DNA of 10,973 bases, from the NCBI GenBank assembly GCA_903879825.1, contig CAIRND010000089.1:1-10973 (forward strand), in the 5' to 3' direction. The stretch is from an uncultured Geobacteraceae bacterium (GTDB lineage: Bacteria; Desulfobacterota; Desulfuromonadia; Geobacterales; Pseudopelobacteraceae). The position numbers and the translations under genes are program-made. Each line of letters begins with the position of its first letter. The first letter of the stretch is position 1. This document shows, in pieces, positions 7,071 through 10,973 of this stretch. The notes beneath the pieces are model-generated. The model was not told where the DNA came from. It saw only the letters and a program-made list of their open reading frames with translations, and searched no databases.

Positions 7071-7816
7071 TGGCAAAAAAACAGCGCCTCGACACTCTTG
7101 TCGTTATGCGCGGTATGGCTTGCACGACTGAGATGGCACAGGCTTTGATTATGGCGGGGCAGGTTGTCGTGGGCAACCACACGGTTGACAAGGCCGGGCA
7201 TCAGGTTGCTCCTGATGCAGAAATTCGCCTCCGGGGAGAATTTCTTCCCTATGTCAGTCGTGGTGGACTCAAGTTGCGCAGGGCGCTGGATGGATTTGGT
7301 ATTGATGTGACTGGCCTGGTCGCCGTAGATGTTGGTTCATCAACGGGCGGCTTCACCGATTGTCTGTTGCAGGCCGGAGCGGTCAAGGTGTTTGCCATTG
7401 ATGTCGGCTATGGCCAGTTAGCCTGGAAACTGCAGCAGGATTCACGGGTAGTCAGTATGGAAAAGACTAATATCCGCTCTGTGACTCGTGACCAACTTGA
7501 TGATGAAGCGGAGTTTGCGGTTATTGACGCCTCGTTCATTCCGCTGGCCAAAGTACTTCCCCCCACGGTCGCCTTAATAAAACCGGGGGGGAGAATCATT
7601 GCCCTGATCAAGCCGCAGTTTGAGGTTCGTAAAAGTGAAGTAGGGAAGGGGGGGATTGTACGTGATCCTGCCGCCCATGAAAAAGTTGTGGAAGATGTCC
7701 GGCAGACTGCGATAGATCTGGGGTTGACTGTCTGTGGAGTATGTGAATCACCAATTACCGGCGCAGATGGTAATCGTGAGTTTCTGATACTGCTGCAATT
7801 GCCTGAAGGGAGATAG
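7070..7816 (+). CDS. tlyA: TlyA family rRNA 2'-O-methyltransferase (S4/FtsJ domains)
   Basis: This 248-residue protein has an N-terminal S4 RNA-binding domain (about 5-60, RLDTLVVMRGMACTTEMAQALIMAG). An FtsJ-like methyltransferase domain follows, with SAM motif VDVGSSTGGFTD (86-97). The tetrad K68, D153, K181 and E237 falls at almost the same positions as the K-D-K-E set described for mycobacterial TlyA. TlyA of mycobacteria methylates ribose in 16S and 23S rRNA; some homologues are named hemolysins, but the haemolysin label is not supported by the sequence. Homologues outside Actinobacteria may methylate only one rRNA, so the exact target here is unknown. The start overlaps pyrE by one base (TAATG), favouring termination-reinitiation. 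The HIT gene starts one base after its stop. Confidence 0.9.
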   Translation: MAKKQRLDTLVVMRGMACTTEMAQALIMAGQVVVGNHTVDKAGHQVAPDAEIRLRGEFLPYVSRGGLKLRRALDGFGIDVTGLVAVDVGSSTGGFTDCLLQAGAVKVFAIDVGYGQLAWKLQQDSRVVSMEKTNIRSVTRDQLDDEAEFAVIDASFIPLAKVLPPTVALIKPGGRIIALIKPQFEVRKSEVGKGGIVRDPAAHEKVVEDVRQTAIDLGLTVCGVCESPITGADGNREFLILLQLPEGR

Positions 7817-7817
7817 C

Positions 7818-8162
7818 ATGGAAAACTGTATTTTCTGTAAAATTATTCGTGGCGATATTCCCTCAACAAAAGTATTCGAGGATGAGCAGCTTCTCGTGAT
7901 TGAAGATTTGTCTCCTCAGGCGCCATTGCACCTGTTGTTGCTGCCTAAAAAACATTTTGTCAACTGTCTCGATATGACTGCTGATGAAGATGCGCTGGTC
8001 GGCTACCTGCTCAGAAAAGCAGGCGAGATTGCCCGCCAGAAAGGCTATGCCGACTCCGGTTTCCGGATTGTTCAGAATAACGGCGCGGGGGCAGGGCAGT
8101 CAGTCTTTCACATTCACTTTCATCTGTTGGCGGGCCGAAATCTGGCCTGGCCTCCGGGGTAA
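7818..8162 (+). CDS. hinT: HIT family protein, HINT-type purine nucleoside phosphoramidase
   Basis: The 114-residue protein has the HINT N-terminus CIFCKIIRGDIPSTKVFED, with Cys4 and Cys7 as a likely zinc pair. The histidine triad is HIHFHLLAGR (His98, His100, His102, with His102 expected as the nucleophile). The end NLAWPPG matches the HINT branch rather than Fhit or GalT. Such enzymes hydrolyse adenosine phosphoramidates and aminoacyl-adenylates in the cytoplasm. AAGGGAG (7806-7812) gives a well-spaced ribosome site within the end of tlyA. It is the last gene before the terminator at 8185, so it appears to close the purQ-purF-pyrE-tlyA unit. Its physiological substrate here cannot be told from sequence. 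Confidence 0.9.
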   Translation: MENCIFCKIIRGDIPSTKVFEDEQLLVIEDLSPQAPLHLLLLPKKHFVNCLDMTADEDALVGYLLRKAGEIARQKGYADSGFRIVQNNGAGAGQSVFHIHFHLLAGRNLAWPPG

Positions 8163-8184
8163 CTGCCCTCTTGACGATGTACAT

Positions 8185-8224
8185 AAAAAGAGCCTACGGG
8201 GAACATTCCCTGTAGGCTCTTTTT
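8185..8224. terminator. Bidirectional intrinsic terminator between convergent genes
   Basis: The arms 8185-8202 and 8207-8224 are 18 bases each with only one G·U pair, and the loop is ACAT. The stem is flanked by A5 on the left and T5 on the right, so it reads as stem plus U-tract on both strands. It sits 22 nt after the HIT stop and 19 nt before the stop of the leftward permease gene, and should serve both. Confidence 0.93.
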
Positions 8225-8243
8225 GCATTGTAACTTATGAATT

Positions 8244-9542
8244 TTAAAACGCCATCAGTCGTTTTATCAGCCCCGGAAATGCCATGTCAAAGGTCATAAC
8301 TACCGTTAGTATGATCATTGTTACAACGGTAAACCAGGCGATGAGGTTAAAAACGGGACCGTTGACATAGGTTCCCATCAGATTTTTGTCATTGATCAGT
8401 TTAATCATGAACATCAGCACAAACGGTAAAACAGCCCCGTTGACAACCTGAGAGATGAACATGATCGCCATTAGCGGTGCATTCGGAATCAGGATCAGTC
8501 CGGCGCTTATGACAATAATGATTGTGAATAACCAGAAAAACTGTGGTGCCTGTTCGAAATCCTTGTCAACCCCAGATTCCCATCCCATTCCTTCGCAAAT
8601 GTAGTACGCGGTAGAAAGCGGCAAAATGCACGCTGCAAAGAGCGAAGCGTTGAAAAGCCCGAAGGCAAACAGTGCCGAAGCGTGCTGACCGACGAGTGGC
8701 TTTAGGGCCAGCGCTGCATCGGCAGCGGTTTCAATCTTCAGGCCATGCAGGTGAATAGTTGACGCACAGGCAACCATCATGAAGAACGCCACGACGATAG
8801 CCATGATACAGCCGAAGATGACATCGATCCGTGAGAAATTGTACTGATCGGCGGTGATGCCCTTTTCAACAACTGCTGCTTGCTGATAGAACTGCATCCA
8901 GGGTGCAATGGTTGTACCGACGATACCTATCAGAGTCATCAGGTAGGCACTATCAGTTTTAAATGTAGGGGTTACCGCCGCTTTCATGACAATGGTCCAG
9001 TTTGGACCTGCCATAAAGGCAGCGATCGGATAGGCAATATAAACCAGGCATGCAACCAGAAATACCTTTTCCACTACCTTGTAGGATCCCTTGACAATTA
9101 ACAGCCACACCAGAATAGCGCAGATTGGTACCGAGATATATTTGCTGATACCAAATATTTCAAGGCTGGCGGCGATGCCGGCAAATTCGGAGATGGAGTT
9201 GCCCATGTTGGTCAGCAACAGGGCGATCATGACATAAAAGGTGACTTTGACTCCAAAGGATTCACGGATCAGGTCAGACAAGCCTTTGCCGGTAATTGCC
9301 CCCATACGGGCGCACATCTCCTGTACCACAACCAGTGCGATCGTGGTGGGTATCATCATCCACAAAATGGAATAGCCGTAGTTTGCTGCTGCCAGTGAAT
9401 AGGTGGTAATGCCGCCGGCGTCGTTGTCTACATTTGCGGTGATGATGCCAGGACCCAATATGGCCAGGAAAATCATGACATTGCGGGGGCTGAAGCTCTT
9501 GAGCGGTTTCAGGAATCTGAATTGTGAAATGTAGTTGAACAT
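8244..9542 (-). CDS. Nramp (SLC11) superfamily divalent metal transporter, NRMT-like
   Basis: This 432-residue polytopic membrane protein has about 11 hydrophobic segments and the Nramp opening LGPGIITA. In Mn/Fe Nramps, TM1 carries DPGN and TM6 carries MPHN. Here TM1 reads NVDNDAGGITT (D41-A42-G43-G44 at the DPGN position) and TM6 reads GTTIAPWMQFYQQ (A213-P214-W215 at the M-P-H position). The metal-selective Met is thus Ala and the Asn is Gly, while the Asp is kept. These changes resemble the Nramp-related magnesium transporters (NRMT) described from Eggerthella lenta, which carry Mg2+ and Mn2+. The gene begins 5 nt after the MgtE_N/CBS gene (9548-10810), so the two are an operon, with a ribosome site (TTAGGG) inside that gene's end. 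Mg2+ import is the favoured role; other divalent metals cannot be excluded. Confidence 0.85.
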   Translation of the reverse strand: MFNYISQFRFLKPLKSFSPRNVMIFLAILGPGIITANVDNDAGGITTYSLAAANYGYSILWMMIPTTIALVVVQEMCARMGAITGKGLSDLIRESFGVKVTFYVMIALLLTNMGNSISEFAGIAASLEIFGISKYISVPICAILVWLLIVKGSYKVVEKVFLVACLVYIAYPIAAFMAGPNWTIVMKAAVTPTFKTDSAYLMTLIGIVGTTIAPWMQFYQQAAVVEKGITADQYNFSRIDVIFGCIMAIVVAFFMMVACASTIHLHGLKIETAADAALALKPLVGQHASALFAFGLFNASLFAACILPLSTAYYICEGMGWESGVDKDFEQAPQFFWLFTIIIVISAGLILIPNAPLMAIMFISQVVNGAVLPFVLMFMIKLINDKNLMGTYVNGPVFNLIAWFTVVTMIILTVVMTFDMAFPGLIKRLMAF

Positions 9543-9547
9543 ATGCC

Positions 9548-10810
9548 CTAACGCCGCTTTATTTTGATGATCTGCGGCAGATAATGTGCCAGTACATCGT
9601 CGACGGTGACGATGCCTGCCATTTTTTCTTCGAAGTCAAGTACCGGGATAGCAATCAGGTCGTACTTGGTAAGCGTTTCCAGCATGTCTTCCGGTTCAGC
9701 ATCGATTCGCACCGATTTTATATTCTCTTCCATGATGTCAGTGATAAGCGTTTCAGGTGGGTTCATGATTAAACCCTTGAGAGAGACGACTCCTTCTAAT
9801 CTGTCGTCCGACGCAACAACATACCCGTAAAAAATTGTTTCGACTTCGTCGGCGCATTCTTTGAGAATTTCCATGGCCCGCCCAACGGTGATATCCGACG
9901 TGAGTCTCAGGTAGTCCGGGTTCATCAGACCGCCCGCAGAATCCTCTTCATGTTCCAGCAGTTCCTGAATGTCTTCGGCATCTTCCTGGTCCATCATGTC
10001 CAGCAGTTCCTGTGCTTTCTGCTCAGGCAGGTCGCTGAGGACGTCAGCCGCTTCGTCCGGTTCCATCTCCTCAAGAATGTCAGTCATCTGTTCATTGTCG
10101 AGCTGATTTATCACCAGATTACGCATATCTGCTTCAAGCTCGTAAATAGTGTCACCGGTGGTCTCGGCGTCGATGGTATTTAGCACCGTACGAATACTCT
10201 GAATTGGGATATTTTCAATAATATCTGCAAGATCAGCCGGGTGCATTTCGTTCATTTGGTTGCGGGCGATATTTAACGCCAGTCGTGAAGAATTCGCTTC
10301 CAGCGGTTGAACATATTCCCAGCTTATTTCGCTGTGAGGAATATCGCGCTTGATCGCCTGCGCAAAGCGTTCGCCAAAACGCTCATATCCGAGGCGTCTG
10401 AGCAGTCCTCTAAAGCCGATATCTACAGAAAATATACACAGTTTGTAATTCAGTTTTCCGAGCTTTATGTCATTTACCCGAACAACTTTAGCGCCATCCA
10501 CATCAACAATCTGTTTGTCAAGCAAGTCACGCTTGACAAGGATATCCGCTTCGCCGGGCAGATACGTGTCGAGTCCGTGCGGTTTGATGCTGCCGGTTGA
10601 AATTACCACATGAGTAAAGAGCGTAACCTCACTCCATGGGAGCGTTTTTAGCCCTTTGCGAGATTTGATTACGATATGGGACACTTCCGGGAACACTTCG
10701 CCCGGAACCATAATCAGATCGCGCAGAATCCCTATCTGATCGCCCTTACTGTTGATCACCGAGCGGCCAATGACAGAACTCAGGTATATTTCGTTTATTT
10801 CAATCGCCAT
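9548..10810 (-). CDS. PRC-barrel / MgtE_N / CBS-pair protein without MgtE channel
   Basis: The 420-residue protein is soluble, with no transmembrane segment. Residues about 6-80 form a PRC-barrel-like region (SSVIGRSVINSKGDQIGILRDLI), and a second similar region is at about 95-170 (KQIVDVDGAKVVRVNDIKL). Residues 188-290 are an MgtE N-terminal domain: HPADLADIIENIP, MEPDEAADVLSDLP, then the signature HEEDSAGGLM. A CBS pair follows (about 296-352 and 355-415), ending IVTVDDVLAHYLP. In MgtE the N and CBS domains sense cytosolic Mg2+ and close the channel; here the protein stops where the plug helix and five-helix channel should begin. It is rich in acidic residues that could bind Mg2+. AAGG lies 8 nt before ATG. 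I infer a regulator of the adjoining Nramp-like permease; a structural or signalling role is the alternative. Confidence 0.85.
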   Translation of the reverse strand: MAIEINEIYLSSVIGRSVINSKGDQIGILRDLIMVPGEVFPEVSHIVIKSRKGLKTLPWSEVTLFTHVVISTGSIKPHGLDTYLPGEADILVKRDLLDKQIVDVDGAKVVRVNDIKLGKLNYKLCIFSVDIGFRGLLRRLGYERFGERFAQAIKRDIPHSEISWEYVQPLEANSSRLALNIARNQMNEMHPADLADIIENIPIQSIRTVLNTIDAETTGDTIYELEADMRNLVINQLDNEQMTDILEEMEPDEAADVLSDLPEQKAQELLDMMDQEDAEDIQELLEHEEDSAGGLMNPDYLRLTSDITVGRAMEILKECADEVETIFYGYVVASDDRLEGVVSLKGLIMNPPETLITDIMEENIKSVRIDAEPEDMLETLTKYDLIAIPVLDFEEKMAGIVTVDDVLAHYLPQIIKIKRR

Positions 10811-10832
10811 AATTCAAACCTTCGTAAAAACT

Positions 10833-10864
10833 AAAAAAGACCCATTCGGGAAGAAAGGGCCTTT
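10833..10864 (-). terminator. Candidate attenuator terminator in the metal-operon leader
   Basis: On the minus strand AAAGGCCC (10864-10857) can pair with GGGTCTTT (10843-10836), an 8-bp stem with one G·U and a 13-nt loop, followed by a run of T (10838-10833). It lies about 22 nt before the start of the MgtE_N/CBS gene and downstream of the M-box-like element. A terminator inside a 5' leader fits transcriptional control by a riboswitch. Confidence 0.6.
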
Positions 10865-10900
10865 ACAAAGATGCGACCAAACCATTTCCCCCCTGGTTGA

Positions 10901-10973
10901 CTTTCGGCAGTGCACAACGTAGGAATTATTCCAGCTACATTAGGTTAAGCCTTAATCCGACAAAACCTGGTGA
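10901..10973 (-). ncRNA. M-box (ykoK) Mg2+ riboswitch, 3' half; 5' half outside window
   Basis: Read on the minus strand from the window edge, the leader parallels the 3' half of the M-box as I recall it from the Bacillus subtilis mgtE leader. TCACCAG corresponds to (GGG)UCAACAG. Next comes a hairpin with TCGGATTAAGG (10960-10950) in place of UCGACAUAAGG, then AATG-AGCTGGA. Most telling is the helix GTA[GCT]GGA...TCC..TAC (10938-10919): in the B. subtilis leader the same place reads GCA[GCU]GGA...UCC..UGC. The outer pairs differ on both sides while pairing is kept and the GCU bulge is conserved. CACTGCCGAAAG then matches the CAGUGCUAAAG region. The GGTGAGGCTCC 5' segment would lie beyond the edge. 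A Mg2+-dependent switch fits the genes downstream. Confidence 0.6.

Noticed and set aside
7070..7816. Haemolysin toxin
   Set aside because: The tlyA family is sometimes named haemolysin, but the S4 domain, SAM motif and K-D-K-E tetrad indicate an RNA methyltransferase.
10811..10973. Manganese (yybP-ykoY) or cyclic-di-GMP (GEMM) riboswitch
   Set aside because: I compared the leader with the conserved cores of these classes as I remember them and found no matching core; the M-box 3' half fits better.

Overview
The window looks like chromosomal DNA of a Gram-negative bacterium of moderate G+C. The best fit is a Desulfuromonadota/Geobacter-like organism. This rests on the long stand-alone PurQ, the DUF1566/caspase-type exported protein remnant, the AAA-ATPase-like/PD-(D/E)XK gene, the GC-rich palindromic intergenic repeats, and the PRC-barrel/MgtE_N/CBS protein. 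The assignment is an inference from family resemblance, not from a marker gene.

Left part (1-4225, plus strand) is accessory in character. It opens with the C-terminal 354 codons of recQ (zinc site, RQC, HRDC, HTH tail). A predicted AAA-ATPase-like/PD-(D/E)XK protein (1090-2631) follows almost directly. After a GC-rich palindromic repeat (2664-2736) comes a frameshifted, internally deleted remnant of an exported DUF1566 protein (2775-3432). The next ~540 bases hold several palindromic and dispersed-type repeats. Then comes a Phd/YefM-type antitoxin without a toxin, whose natural start appears to be followed at once by a stop codon (3974-4225).

Middle part (4249-8224, plus strand) is a tight housekeeping run: purQ, purF, pyrE, tlyA (S4/FtsJ rRNA methyltransferase family) and a HINT-type HIT hydrolase. 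Neighbours overlap or are 1-25 nt apart, so this is probably one transcription unit. PurQ and PurF act in de novo purine synthesis and PyrE in pyrimidine synthesis; PurF and PyrE both use PRPP. A symmetrical A-tract/stem/T-tract terminator at 8185-8224 separates this run from the convergent genes that follow.

Right part (8244-10973, minus strand) is the most interesting. It is a two-gene unit reading leftward from the right edge. First is a soluble protein with PRC-barrel, MgtE_N and CBS-pair regions but no MgtE channel. Five bases later comes an Nramp-superfamily permease whose TM1 and TM6 metal-site motifs depart from the Mn/Fe type and resemble the Mg2+-transporting (NRMT) branch. Upstream of both, cut by the window edge, is a leader whose sequence and covarying helix resemble the 3' half of an M-box Mg2+ riboswitch, followed by a candidate attenuator terminator. 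Together these suggest a Mg2+-regulated system in which the cytosolic Mg2+-sensing part of MgtE has been separated from its own channel and paired with an Nramp-like transporter.
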